This document shows, in pieces, positions 1-8,700 of a DNA stretch of 64,000 nucleotides; the stretch's first letter is position 1; every line of letters starts with the position of its first letter. Origin of the DNA: Stieleria magnilauensis. Its GTDB lineage: Bacteria > Planctomycetota > Planctomycetia > Pirellulales > Pirellulaceae. The notes below the pieces were generated by a model. The model searched no databases, was not told the origin of the DNA, and worked only from the letters and a program-made list of their open reading frames with translations. The translations under genes were made by a program, and so were the position numbers. The stretch lies in contig CP036432.1 of NCBI GenBank assembly GCA_007753675.1, forward strand, positions 9,331,281 to 9,395,280, written 5' to 3'.

Positions 1-468
1 GGGCGAAAGAATCTCAGACGACTCGCGAATCCACTCGAATCTGCCTTCGCCGATCGGCTTGGCGTGGATCTTGGTTTCCAACGTCTGCCCCCGATAAGAC
101 GATCTGATCGTCACCCAGCGATCCTGACCGGGACTGAGCAACGAGTAGCGTCCGTTGGCGAACGTCAGCACCCGAGTGGGAAAGTGGTTGATGTAGCGGG
201 GTCGGCTCGCGTCGAGCACCGGCGTGATCAAACCTTCCGGTAAATCGCGGATCTCGTATTGATTGCCGAAGTTGTACATCGCCGGAACCGGCGCCTGGAT
301 GGCCCAACACGCAAACGATTCGGTCGACAAATGAAAACGCTTCATCGTCACGCGGGCGATCGCCGGATAAAACGGCATCAGCAACAACCAAACCGTCACC
401 GCGCAGACGCCCAGCAGGATCAGCACGAACAGCGGATCGCGACGGGGCCGGCGAGTTTCTGTGTCCAT
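1..468 (-). CDS. Membrane-anchored protein of unknown function, C-terminus cut by window edge
   Basis: The first 156 codons of a minus-strand gene run off the left edge of the window. The start is the ATG at 466-468, chosen because a GGAGG ribosome site lies 5 nt upstream. The N-terminus is short and basic (MDTETRRPRRDP) and is followed by one hydrophobic segment at about residues 13-32 (LFVLILLGVCAVTVWLLLMP), so this is a signal anchor or uncleaved signal. The rest is predicted to lie outside the cytoplasm and shows no motif I recognise. The gene reads away from the gatBA genes but in the same direction. Between it and gatB lie a terminator-like hairpin and a Uma2-like remnant, so it is probably a separate transcript. 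The frame is well supported; no function is assigned. Confidence 0.75.
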   Translation of the reverse strand, partial: MDTETRRPRRDPLFVLILLGVCAVTVWLLLMPFYPAIARVTMKRFHLSTESFACWAIQAPVPAMYNFGNQYEIRDLPEGLITPVLDASRPRYINHFPTRVLTFANGRYSLLSPGQDRWVTIRSSYRGQTLETKIHAKPIGEGRFEWIRESSEILSP

Positions 469-560
469 GGCATCCTCCGCAGCAACGCGACGATCGGTTG
501 TATCGTTTCTCAATCGTGGGATAGGCTTCTGAGCAGGGATGACGCAACCTGCCTGATCGT

Positions 561-800
561 TTAAATCGCCAAACCCTCATACGCCCGGTCAAGCTCAAGC
601 GTCAGAGTTTCAATCGGCAATTCGAACCGCTCCCCTGCACCGTACTCCTGACGGAGGAAGCCTGAATCCCCGCGAGTGTAAACCACTGCCGATTTCACGG
701 TTTGTTCCATCAGCGAAGGTTGTGCATGGCCGTTGGCCAAAAAGCCACTTGTGCAGATACCAATGCCAGGGGGAGAGTGACCAATACCTTTGATGATCAA
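561..800 (-). pseudogene. Possible remnant of a Uma2-family (DUF820) gene, C-terminal piece
   Basis: A 79-codon frame whose last 40 or so residues (from VVYTRGDSGFL to LDRAYEGLAI) resemble the C-terminal strand pair typical of Uma2-family PD-(D/E)XK proteins: a 'vyrl...g.f' strand, then 'GERFELP', then 'LDRAYEGL'. The nuclease core that should come before this (D...ExK) is missing, and the preceding 35 residues do not look like the family. I read it as a decayed or truncated gene, not a functional small protein. A complete Uma2 gene lies at 61756-62295. The resemblance is from memory of the family, so this is a moderate to low confidence call; a genuine small ORF is the alternative. Confidence 0.4.
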
Positions 801-837
801 CGATGCAAAAACTGCTCGACCTCAAAATGGCAAAGCT

Positions 838-922
838 AAAAAAATAGCCCACCGATGGCAGCGCGAACCCACGGATCCCTGGCTGATTCGCATCCGTGGG
901 TTCGCGCTGCTATCCGTGGGCT
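838..922 (-). terminator. Very long terminator-like hairpin downstream of gatB
   Basis: On the minus strand, 73 nt after the gatB stop, two arms of about 31 nt pair. The inner arms are a perfect 19-bp inverted repeat (858-876 with 892-910, 15-nt loop). The outer arms (846-856 with 912-922) pair with one mismatch, and a single unpaired base lies on each side (857, 911). A run of seven T on the minus strand (838-844) follows almost at once. This is the form of a Rho-independent terminator for the gatA-gatB transcript, but the stem is much longer than usual, so it may be a dispersed palindrome that has come to act as a terminator. Confidence 0.75.
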
Positions 923-995
923 TTTAAACCGTTGCAGAGTTCCCGGAATTGCCCATCAATCCATCAACGGACCGCGACGGGCCTTTCACCACGAC

Positions 996-2468
996 TCACG
1001 CATTCTCGATCAACCGCAATGCGATCTCTCGAATTATTTGCGGATTGGCGTTGGGGTTCTTGCTGCGGGCTTGACCGATCAAGGAACCGACGGCTTTTTG
1101 ATTGCCGTTTTTGACATCGTCGACGACCTTGGGGTTAGCCGCGAGCAGCTCTTTGACCAACGTTTCCATTTCCGAATCGTCAACGGCCTCGATCCCCAAG
1201 GCCTTGATCGCCTCGTCGATGCCGCCGCCGTTTTCGCTGAGGTGCTTGAACACGTCGCGGGCGCGGTCGTTGGTCAGTTCTCCGCTGCTGACTTTGGAGA
1301 GCAGTTGAGCCAGTTGTTCGGCCGTCACGCCGAAGGACTCGATGTCCCCGCCCTGCTCTTTCAACGATCGCATCACGTCCTGCTGGATCCAACTGCTGGC
1401 GCGTTTTCCGTCACCGCAGGCCATCGCGACGGCGTCATAATACTGGACCATGCCGCGGCCTTGAGAAACGATCACGTCGGCGTCGTAGGCTTTGATGCCG
1501 TACTGCGACTGCAATCGCTCGCGGGTCTCTTCCGGAGTCTCCCCGAGTGACGCGCGGATCTCTTCGACGCGTTCGCTGGGGATTCGGATCGGCAACAAGT
1601 CGGGACAAGGAAAATAGCGGTAGTCGGCGGATTCTTCTTTCTCACGCTGCGGATACGTCACGCCTTTGACGTCATTCCAGCCGAAGGTGCGTTTGCCGTG
1701 AGTCTCGATCGTGTTCCCCGTTTCCTCCCACTCGGCATACTGTCGGTCGACTTCAAAGTGCAGCGCCGCGACGACGTTGCGAAAGCTGTTCATGTTTTTG
1801 ACTTCGACGATCGGCGTGGCAATCCGCTCGCCATGTTTGTCGATGTGCAAGTTGACGTTGGCATCCACCCGCAGACTGCCCTCTTGCATTTCGCAATCCG
1901 AAACGCCCAAGTGCGTCATCATCTCTTTCAGTTTGGTCAGATACGCCAACGCCTCTTCAGCCGTTCGCAAATCCGGCTCACTGACGATCTCCAACAGCGG
2001 CGTTCCGCAACGGTTCAGATCGATGCGACTGTCGGCGCGGCCGGCCGCCTCGTCGTGCATGCTCTTGCCGGCGTCTTCTTCCAGGTGGGCGCGGGTGATC
2101 CCGATCTTTCGCGTGGAATCATCATCGGCCGGATCCGCGATCTCCAAACACCCGTCGGCACAGATCGGCAGATCGAACTGGCTGATCTGGTAACCCTTCG
2201 GCAAATCAGGATAGAAGTACTGTTTGCGATCCCATTTGGTCAGCGGCGGAATATCACAATTGATCGCCAACCCGGCTCGGATCGCCAGCTCGATCGCGTG
2301 CTCGTTGATCACCGGCAACGCGCCGGGCAAGCCTAAACAAACCGGGCAGACTTGCGTGTTGGGGGGGCTGCCGAATTTGGTACTGCAACCGCAAAACAAC
2401 TTGGTCGCCGTCTTCAGTTGGACGTGGACTTCCAGTCCGATGATCGTCGTGGTCGGTAGCTGTGACAT
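996..2468 (-). CDS. gatB: Asp-tRNA(Asn)/Glu-tRNA(Gln) amidotransferase subunit B
   Basis: GatB transfers ammonia released by GatA onto mischarged Glu-tRNA(Gln) or Asp-tRNA(Asn) in the cytoplasm, giving correctly charged Gln-tRNA or Asn-tRNA. The protein has 490 residues, the usual length. It opens with the family signature GLEVHVQLKTATKLFCGC and a Cys cluster (CGC...CPVC) near residues 27-43, followed by the kinase-like catalytic cradle. The C-terminal GatB/YqeY helical tail runs from about residue 340 and ends in ANPQIIREIALRLIENA. It starts 3 bp after the gatA stop, so the two are co-transcribed in the order gatA-gatB. No gatC lies next to them; it must be elsewhere. A strong hairpin follows the gene. 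Confidence 0.97.
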   Translation of the reverse strand: MSQLPTTTIIGLEVHVQLKTATKLFCGCSTKFGSPPNTQVCPVCLGLPGALPVINEHAIELAIRAGLAINCDIPPLTKWDRKQYFYPDLPKGYQISQFDLPICADGCLEIADPADDDSTRKIGITRAHLEEDAGKSMHDEAAGRADSRIDLNRCGTPLLEIVSEPDLRTAEEALAYLTKLKEMMTHLGVSDCEMQEGSLRVDANVNLHIDKHGERIATPIVEVKNMNSFRNVVAALHFEVDRQYAEWEETGNTIETHGKRTFGWNDVKGVTYPQREKEESADYRYFPCPDLLPIRIPSERVEEIRASLGETPEETRERLQSQYGIKAYDADVIVSQGRGMVQYYDAVAMACGDGKRASSWIQQDVMRSLKEQGGDIESFGVTAEQLAQLLSKVSSGELTNDRARDVFKHLSENGGGIDEAIKALGIEAVDDSEMETLVKELLAANPKVVDDVKNGNQKAVGSLIGQARSKNPNANPQIIREIALRLIENA

Positions 2469-2471
2469 CGT

Positions 2472-3932
2472 TTATTGATTCGGTCGTTGGGTGTGATAAT
2501 CGGTCGCCGATTGAAAAGCAGATGCCGCGAATAGCAAGCGACTCTCTTCCAACGTCGGGGCCTGCAGTTGAATCCCGATCGGCAATCCCGCAGGATCGAA
2601 TCCGCCCGGCAACGAGATCGCGGGGACGCCGGCCAGGTTCGCGCCGACGGTGAACAGATCGCACAGATACATCTGAATCGGATCGTCAATCTTGTCGCCC
2701 AGCGGAAACGCAGGCGTCGGTGTGACCGGTCCCAACAACAGATCGACTTGCGAGAATGCGGCGTCATAATCGCCGCGAATCAACCGTCGCACCTTAAGCG
2801 CTTTGTTGTAGTATTCGTCGGCATACCCTTCGCTCAGTGCGTAGGTCCCGATCATGATGCGGCGTTTGACTTCCGCGCCAAACCCTTCGGCACGACTGCG
2901 GCAATACATCGACACCAAGTCTTTCGCCTCTTCACCGGCGCGATGTCCATAGTGTGCCCCGTCGTAACGCGACAGGTTGCTGCTCGCTTCGCTCGGCGCG
3001 ATCACGTAATAGGTCGGCACCCAATACTCGCGGTGCGGCAGATCGACATCGACGATCTCGGCGCCCAGTTCCGCAAACACGCCGATCGCGTGCGCGACCG
3101 CGGTTCGGATCGATTCGTCGATGCCTTCGGCTTGCAACGATTCACGCAACACCCCGATCCGCATGCCACGAAGATCGTTCGATTCGGTCGCCAAGGTGAA
3201 ATCGGGAACGGCTTGGTCGAGCGACGTCGAATCCCGCGGCTCGAACCCCGCGATCACGTTCATCAACAACGCGCACTCGTCGGCCGACCACGCCATCGGG
3301 CCGATCTGGTCCAAACTGCTGGCAAAGGCCACCAAACCGTATCGGCTGACCCGACCATAGGTCGGCTTCAATCCCGTCACGCCGCAAAACGCCGCGGGCT
3401 GACGGATGGAGCCTCCGGTGTCGGTGCCCAGACTGAGCGGAACGGTCCCGGCAGCCACCGCCGCGGCGGCGCCACCGCTGCTGCCGCCGGGAGTCCGCGA
3501 GGTATCCCAGGGGTTCTTGGTGATCCCGAACGCACTGGTTTCGGTACTCGCGCCCATTGCGAACTCGTCCATGTTCGTCTTGCCGACGATCACGGCGTCG
3601 GCGGCGCGGAGCTTTTCGACGACGGTCGCATCGTAAGGCGGACGAAACCCACGCAGCATTTCCGACGAGCAGGTCGTCGGCATGTCGGACGTGCACAACA
3701 CGTCTTTGACGGCGATCGGTACACCGGCCAGTGCCCCCAGCGGTTGCCCGGAGGCACGCTTGGCATCGACCGCTTGGGCGGCCGCGAGCGCCGCGTCGCG
3801 ATCGACGTGGGTGTAAGCGTTGTGCGTCGACTGAGACGCCTCGATCGCGTCGAGGGCACGTTCGGCGATTTCAACCGCCGACGCCTCACCGGCAGCCTGC
3901 AATCGCAGCACTTCCAAAGCAGAATCAAGCAT
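2472..3932 (-). CDS. gatA: Asp-tRNA(Asn)/Glu-tRNA(Gln) amidotransferase subunit A
   Basis: GatA is the glutaminase of the GatCAB complex and belongs to the amidase signature family. The 486-residue protein has the complete catalytic triad: Lys76 (AVKDVLC), cis-Ser151 (TPGGSSGGAAAA) and Ser175 (DTGGSIRQP). The conserved GLKPTYGRVSRYGL follows at about 188-201. Lengths and spacings match known GatA enzymes. gatB starts 3 bp after the stop, which marks a two-gene operon. Upstream lies a 352-bp gene-free stretch containing a 79-bp tandem repeat, so the promoter must sit within or next to that repeat, or transcription may come from the kinase gene beyond it. No strong ribosome site precedes the ATG. 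Confidence 0.97.
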   Translation of the reverse strand: MLDSALEVLRLQAAGEASAVEIAERALDAIEASQSTHNAYTHVDRDAALAAAQAVDAKRASGQPLGALAGVPIAVKDVLCTSDMPTTCSSEMLRGFRPPYDATVVEKLRAADAVIVGKTNMDEFAMGASTETSAFGITKNPWDTSRTPGGSSGGAAAAVAAGTVPLSLGTDTGGSIRQPAAFCGVTGLKPTYGRVSRYGLVAFASSLDQIGPMAWSADECALLMNVIAGFEPRDSTSLDQAVPDFTLATESNDLRGMRIGVLRESLQAEGIDESIRTAVAHAIGVFAELGAEIVDVDLPHREYWVPTYYVIAPSEASSNLSRYDGAHYGHRAGEEAKDLVSMYCRSRAEGFGAEVKRRIMIGTYALSEGYADEYYNKALKVRRLIRGDYDAAFSQVDLLLGPVTPTPAFPLGDKIDDPIQMYLCDLFTVGANLAGVPAISLPGGFDPAGLPIGIQLQAPTLEESRLLFAASAFQSATDYHTQRPNQ

Positions 3933-4030
3933 GAAGGGGGTGACTCGTTACGACCAGATGGATGACAGTCATGAATTATCGACCATCCTCCGCCGATCGA
4001 CCACCGGGCATCGAAGGGGGAATCGAGCGC

Positions 4031-4267
4031 ATGTTGGTGTCCAGCCTTCAGGCGCATCCCGCTCGCTGCGAAGCAGCAAGACGGGCGGCTGAAGCCTGCA
4101 CACCAGCGAATGTTGGTGTCCAGCCTTTAGGCGCATTCCGCTCGCTGCGGAGCAGCGAATCGGGCGGCTGAAGCCTGCACACCAGCGCATGTTGGTGTCC
4201 AGCCTTCAGGCGCTTCCCGCTCGCTGCGAAGCAGCGAATCAGGCGGCTGAAGCCTGCACACCAACAT
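4031..4267. repeat. 79-bp tandem repeat, three units (copy 1 of a two-locus family)
   Basis: Three units begin at 4031, 4110 and 4189, each exactly 79 bp, starting ATGTTGGTGTCCAGCC and ending in a segment like GAAGCCTGCACACCAGCG. The two ends of a unit form an imperfect inverted repeat (17 of 21 positions pair in the related array), and the middle holds a short palindrome around GCTGC-NNN-GCAGC. The same 79-bp family occurs in the opposite orientation at 37951-38374. Together with its edges it fills the 352-bp gene-free stretch between the histidine kinase and gatA. Confidence 0.9.
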
Positions 4268-4284
4268 GCGTGGGCGTCTAACCT

Positions 4285-5616
4285 TCAGACGCGGGCGGAC
4301 GGATCTGGAATCGCGATCGTGGCGACGCAGCCGGCCAAGCCGCCGGAGAGCCGAATGGTGGCGTCATGCAATTGGGCGACTCGGTAGGCTCGACACAGCC
4401 CCAATCCCAACCCGCGGCCGGCCTCGCGACCGCTGTAAAATGGGTCAAAGGCATGCTTGGACGCTTCGACGCTCAGCCCCGGTCCGCTGTCGGCGACGTG
4501 GATCAACCACTGTGGGTCCCGCGATGGGTCATCCACCCGCTCCATCGACAACACGACCGTGCCGCCGCTGCCGATCGCCTCGATCGAATTTCGCAGTAAG
4601 ATTCGAATCGCTTCCAAAATCATCGACCGATCCACTGACACCATCGCCGGCTCCGGCAACGTTTCAGCCAACAACCGGATGTCGAATTCCGCAGCGATCG
4701 CGGCAAACTCCTCGCCAGCCGCCTCGACCAGCGCGTTCAAATCGACACGCTCCCGATCGACCTCCGGCGGGTTGGCGAAAAACATCAACCCGGCAATCAT
4801 CTCATGGGCGCGATAGACCTGTTGGACGATCTGCTGAAGCGATTGCTGACGCTGTGGATCGGCTTCTTCACGCGCGAGCTGTTGTGCCCGGGCGGAAATA
4901 TTTGCCAACGGGTTGTTGATTTCATGGCTCAATCCATAAGCCAACTGCTTGGCGGCAGCCAACTTCCGTTTCTCTGCCAGGGCGGACAGGCTGGACTGAG
5001 TCACCAACTCCCGCTCCCGAGCCCGCGCCAATTGCTGCAGCAAACGGCTGCCTTCGATTTTGCGTTTCGGCTCGGCGACACAGTCCCAAATCACCGCCGG
5101 TAGCTGCTCGATCCAGTCCGAATCGATCGCCGGTCCTAAAACCTGCAACCACTCCGCCGCTCCGGCAATCCAATCGTTCGGTTCGGTCGTTCGGCTGCGG
5201 GCCAACAAACGGGACCAACGATGCTGGTGCGCATTGGTGATCTCTGGCGCCGCAAGCATCCACTCGCCGTCGGCGAATTCAGCGGGTGCCGCACCGATGA
5301 ACCACTCCGCCAATTCCGTCGCGGACACAAATTCATCACCCGGCCAGCTCAACAGGGCATACAGCAAGAACGGCGGGTCTTCGAGAAACGCCGAGGTCAC
5401 CCGGCGAACGGCCAGCGGATTGACGTCCCCCCAGCCGGCGGTGGATGACGAGATCGCCGTCGAGATCGCGACCATGGCGGTGTCCGATAGCGGCAACCAC
5501 CAGCGTTTGTCCTCGCGCGAGATGGGCGGCAGAACGCCCCACCAGCCGAGCTCTAACACCGAGCCCGGAAACGGGAATTCATTCGACTGGTCGCGGAGAC
5601 TCGTCACCGCATTCAT
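4285..5616 (-). CDS. Soluble two-component sensor histidine kinase
   Basis: The 443-residue protein has a complete kinase core. The phosphoacceptor H-box is YGLSHEINNPLANI (His231), the N-box is LLRNSIEAI (Asn343), and the ATP-lid motifs are DSGPGL (376-381) and GRGLGLGL (about 401-408). No membrane segment is visible, so it acts in the cytoplasm. The first 190 or so residues are Trp-rich and match no sensor domain I recognise; they somewhat resemble the helical output domains of HDOD-like proteins, but this is not secure. A short coiled stretch (about 191-225) links to the H-box. The start codon directly follows the stop of the upstream response regulator, so the two are co-transcribed and are probably partners. 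The gene ends just short of the 79-bp repeat. Confidence 0.9.
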   Translation of the reverse strand: MNAVTSLRDQSNEFPFPGSVLELGWWGVLPPISREDKRWWLPLSDTAMVAISTAISSSTAGWGDVNPLAVRRVTSAFLEDPPFLLYALLSWPGDEFVSATELAEWFIGAAPAEFADGEWMLAAPEITNAHQHRWSRLLARSRTTEPNDWIAGAAEWLQVLGPAIDSDWIEQLPAVIWDCVAEPKRKIEGSRLLQQLARARERELVTQSSLSALAEKRKLAAAKQLAYGLSHEINNPLANISARAQQLAREEADPQRQQSLQQIVQQVYRAHEMIAGLMFFANPPEVDRERVDLNALVEAAGEEFAAIAAEFDIRLLAETLPEPAMVSVDRSMILEAIRILLRNSIEAIGSGGTVVLSMERVDDPSRDPQWLIHVADSGPGLSVEASKHAFDPFYSGREAGRGLGLGLCRAYRVAQLHDATIRLSGGLAGCVATIAIPDPSARV

Positions 5617-6204
5617 CTAATTCGGGACTTTGCGTTCCATTTCCAGCAGATCGCATGATCGCAACACCAAGTCGTCGATCGCAAACGGCTTCTGCATGAA
5701 ATCGTTCGCACCGGCGGCACGCAGCGCGTCGACCTTGTTGTGCTCCACCATCCCGGAAATGCAAAGAATCTTGACCATGTCCAAAGCCGGATCGCTGCGG
5801 ACCCGCTGGCAGACTTCTTTGCCGTTGATGTCGGGCAACATCACATCCAACACGACCAGATCGGGTCGAAATTCCTTCACGCCCATACCGGCGTCAAAGC
5901 CGTTGTTGGCCGTGCGGATATCGAATCGCCCGTCGCGTTCAAAGCCGTCCTTCATCAATTCGACCAGATCCTGGTCGTCATCGACGATCAACAACTTCTT
6001 CTTGCCGCTCTCCAGCGCGTCTGTCGGTATCCCGTTGTCCTTCATGAACAGGTAGAGCTGTTCACGTGGAATACGTCGAAATTTGCTTCCCGGCACCCGG
6101 AAGCCCTTCAGCGAACCATTGTCAAAGCAACGAATGATCGTCTGCTGGCTGACTTTGCAGATTTTAGCCGCTTCGCCTGTCGTAAAGACCGTCTTCGTGG
6201 TCAT
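5617..6204 (-). CDS. Response regulator with N-terminal MerR/excisionase-like HTH and C-terminal receiver
   Basis: The 195-residue protein has domains in an unusual order. A helix-turn-helix of the excisionase/MerR type comes first (about residues 5-55: TTGEAAKICKVSQQTIIRCF, then a wing with FRVPGSKFRRIPREQL). A CheY-like receiver follows (about 70-190), with acidic pocket VDDDQD, phosphoacceptor Asp120 in VVLDVMLPD, and Lys in MQKPFA. I chose the ATG at 6204; an in-frame ATG lies at 6216, but the AGGGAGG ribosome site abuts that codon directly, whereas it lies 12 nt upstream of 6204. The histidine kinase gene follows with no gap. DNA binding controlled by phosphorylation is inferred from the domains; the targets are unknown. 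Confidence 0.88.
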   Translation of the reverse strand: MTTKTVFTTGEAAKICKVSQQTIIRCFDNGSLKGFRVPGSKFRRIPREQLYLFMKDNGIPTDALESGKKKLLIVDDDQDLVELMKDGFERDGRFDIRTANNGFDAGMGVKEFRPDLVVLDVMLPDINGKEVCQRVRSDPALDMVKILCISGMVEHNKVDALRAAGANDFMQKPFAIDDLVLRSCDLLEMERKVPN

Positions 6205-6567
6205 CGCAGAAACCATCCTCCCTGCAGGACGAGCCGTTTCCCAACCTGTGCGTTTGTCGCGAGTGAGCCTTCGTCGAAGCCTCACCCTGTTCCATGTCTT
6301 TCCGTGCTAGCATTCGCCAACACTCTTGTGCCGGTCACCAAACCAGCACGACAGGCTTCTTTTAGCAAAACCCCCACGCTTCCGCACAAGAGCATTTCAG
6401 TGCCAATTTGCGTCAAAAACGTAAGTAACAGCAAACTCCGAAACCCTCAAGCTTGCCGATCTTGCCCGACCAACGAATCTTACCGAATCCACAGGATAGG
6501 TCAAGATAGGTTACCAGCGAACTTTGAGCGGCCAGCGATCAGTGCGGTCGATCGGAGAACGATCACA
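6205..6567. other. Gene-free stretch upstream of the response regulator
   Basis: These 363 bp separate mnmG from the response regulator gene. I see no ORF with coding character, no RNA gene and no repeat. It probably holds the promoter for the regulator/kinase pair, but no convincing -35/-10 or sigma-54 site could be fixed. Confidence 0.5.
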
Positions 6568-8403
6568 TCACCTTGATGACGGGGCTTCGAGATAGGCCAG
6601 CAACAACGCGATATCCGCCGGGGTGATCCCGCTAATTCGCTGTGCTTGGTCGAGCGAAACGGGCCGAATGTGACTGAGCTTCTCCTTGGCTTCGTTACGC
6701 ATCGCGGTAATCGCGGCATAATCGAATCCGCCGGGGATTTTCTTTTTCAGCATCCGCTGCTGGCGGGCAACTTCGTCGCGTTGCCGGCTGACGTAGCCTT
6801 CGTATTTGATGTCGTAAACGACTTGCTGAGCGGCCTGGTCACCGATGGTTGCAAGCTGGGGAATGAACTCGCACATCTTCGCCCAATCGACTTCGGGGCG
6901 GCGCAGGTAGACGTCACCTTTGACGTCGCCCTTGGGCGTGCTGATCCGCACCGCCCCGAGCAACTCGATCGCCCGATCGATGTCGGCAAGTTTCGTCGCA
7001 AACTTTTCGCGGCGTTGGGCATCGATCAATCCCAGCGAGTCGGCATCGGGCGTCAATCGGCGATCGGCGTTGTCTTGCCGCAGCAGCAGTCGATACTCCG
7101 CACGGCTGGTAAACATTCGATAGGGTTCGTCCGTGCCGCTGGTGACCAGATCGTCAACCAGCACGCCGATGTAAGCTTGATCCCGGGTCGGAACCCACGT
7201 CGATTTTCCGGCGACTTGCCGCGCCGCATTGAGACCGGCGATCAATCCTTGGCCGGCTGCCTCTTCGTATCCGGTCGTGCCGTTGATTTGGCCTGCGAGA
7301 TACAGCCCCGAGACCCGTTTGGATTCCAGGTGCGGCCAAAGCTGCGTGGGCGGACAATAGTCATACTCCACGGCGTATCCGTAACGCATGATGGTCGCCC
7401 GTTCCAAACCGGGAATCAGCCGGAACATCCCGTCCTGGACATCACGTGGCAGACTGGTCGAGATGCCGTTGACGTAGACCTCTTCGGTGTGATGGCCTTC
7501 CGGTTCGAGGAACAACTGGTGGCTGTCTTTATCGGCAAAGCGAACGACTTTGTCTTCGATCGAAGGACAATACCGCGGTCCGCGCGTGTTGATTTGTCCG
7601 CTGTACATCGGCGCTCGGTGAAGGTTGGCGCGAATCAGATCGTGCACCGCATCATTGGTCATCGCGATGTGACAGGGCACCTGATCGATGGACAAGGAAT
7701 CATTGAGGAACGAAAACGGTTGGGGCTGGTCATCACCGGGCTGTTCGTCCAGGCTGGCATAGTCGATCGTGCGTCGATTCAATCGGGCCGGTGTGCCCGT
7801 CTTGAAGCGATCGATTTGGAATCCCAATCGATTCAGCGCGCCGCTGATCCCCGTCGTCGTTCCCTCTCCGGCGCGGCCGCCGGCGGTTTTGGATTCGCCG
7901 GTATGCATGATCGCTGACAAGAACGTGCCCGTGGTCAGCACCACCACCGCCGCGCGATACTCCGCCTGACCTCGCACGCGGACCCCGACGATCCGCTCGC
8001 CCTCGGCGGTGGTCTCGGTCAACAGATCTTCGACCGTTTCTTGACGCAGATCCAAGTCGCTCTGCAATTCGATCGCGTGTTTGATGTATTGCTGATACGC
8101 CTTTTTGTCGGCCTGCGCGCGGGGGCTGTGCATCGCCGGCCCCTTGCGGCAATTGAGCAATCGAAACTGGATGCCGGTCGCGTCAATCGCGTGCCCCATC
8201 AGTCCGCCGAGCGCATCGACTTCGCGGACGATCTGGCCTTTGGCGACGCCACCGATCGCCGGATTGCAGGACATCTGCCCGACGGTATCCAAATTGGTCG
8301 TCAGCAGCGCCGTCCGCGCGCCCAAGCGAGCCGCTGCGGCAGCCGCCTCGGTCCCGGCATGCCCTGCCCCGATCACCACCACATCATATTGATACTGAAT
8401 CAT
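6568..8403 (-). CDS. mnmG: tRNA uridine-5-carboxymethylaminomethyl(34) synthesis enzyme MnmG
   Basis: MnmG, with MnmE, installs the carboxymethylaminomethyl group on the wobble uridine of certain tRNAs, using FAD and a folate C1 unit. The 611-residue protein begins with the FAD-binding loop VVIGAGHAGTEAAAAAARLG and the family signature CNPAIGGVAKGQIVREVDALGG. It contains the second signature near GYEEAAGQG and the C-terminal helical domain ending RISGITPADIALLLAYLE. Length and motifs are those of full-length GidA/MnmG. It is transcribed away from the secreted protein at 8701, with 297 bp between them. No mnmE is present in the window. Confidence 0.97.
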   Translation of the reverse strand: MIQYQYDVVVIGAGHAGTEAAAAAARLGARTALLTTNLDTVGQMSCNPAIGGVAKGQIVREVDALGGLMGHAIDATGIQFRLLNCRKGPAMHSPRAQADKKAYQQYIKHAIELQSDLDLRQETVEDLLTETTAEGERIVGVRVRGQAEYRAAVVVLTTGTFLSAIMHTGESKTAGGRAGEGTTTGISGALNRLGFQIDRFKTGTPARLNRRTIDYASLDEQPGDDQPQPFSFLNDSLSIDQVPCHIAMTNDAVHDLIRANLHRAPMYSGQINTRGPRYCPSIEDKVVRFADKDSHQLFLEPEGHHTEEVYVNGISTSLPRDVQDGMFRLIPGLERATIMRYGYAVEYDYCPPTQLWPHLESKRVSGLYLAGQINGTTGYEEAAGQGLIAGLNAARQVAGKSTWVPTRDQAYIGVLVDDLVTSGTDEPYRMFTSRAEYRLLLRQDNADRRLTPDADSLGLIDAQRREKFATKLADIDRAIELLGAVRISTPKGDVKGDVYLRRPEVDWAKMCEFIPQLATIGDQAAQQVVYDIKYEGYVSRQRDEVARQQRMLKKKIPGGFDYAAITAMRNEAKEKLSHIRPVSLDQAQRISGITPADIALLLAYLEAPSSR

Positions 8404-8700
8404 GAACTCTTACTCGTTTGCCTTGGCTCGATCAGCCTGCCCCGTCACTCTGCCCTGGCGCCCGCGCGGGACCCCGCGGGCCTCGGCGAAACGATCGATG
8501 CAGCACTTTTTCCTGCTTCCCCATCAAGATTGGCCCTTCATTTTGCCGAACCGGAAGATGAGGTACACCCGTTTCTTTCGACTCCGGCATATCCGATGGG
8601 CGTTTTCCGCCAATTCGTCCGGGCGATCAATCATCGCCCCCCGTTCATCCCGGCGACATCCCGCCGTAGGCCGGCGGCCCACCGCAGGACGGCGTTACGC

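Noticed and set aside
14..598. 194-codon frame at the left edge overlapping the partial membrane protein
   Set aside because: It is a shifted frame of the 1-468 gene: the other frame has the ribosome site, signal anchor and normal composition.
2568..3965. 465-codon open frame antisense to gatA
   Set aside because: Complete overlap with a certain gene, no motif, and composition of a shadow frame.
6391..6405. Sigma-54 promoter (TGGCAC...TGC on the minus strand) before the response regulator
   Set aside because: GG to GC distance is 9 nt instead of 10 and the TTGC part is not met.
8041..8700. In-frame upstream extension of the secreted protein at 8701
   Set aside because: It runs antisense through the mnmG start and would remove the signal peptide from the N-terminus.
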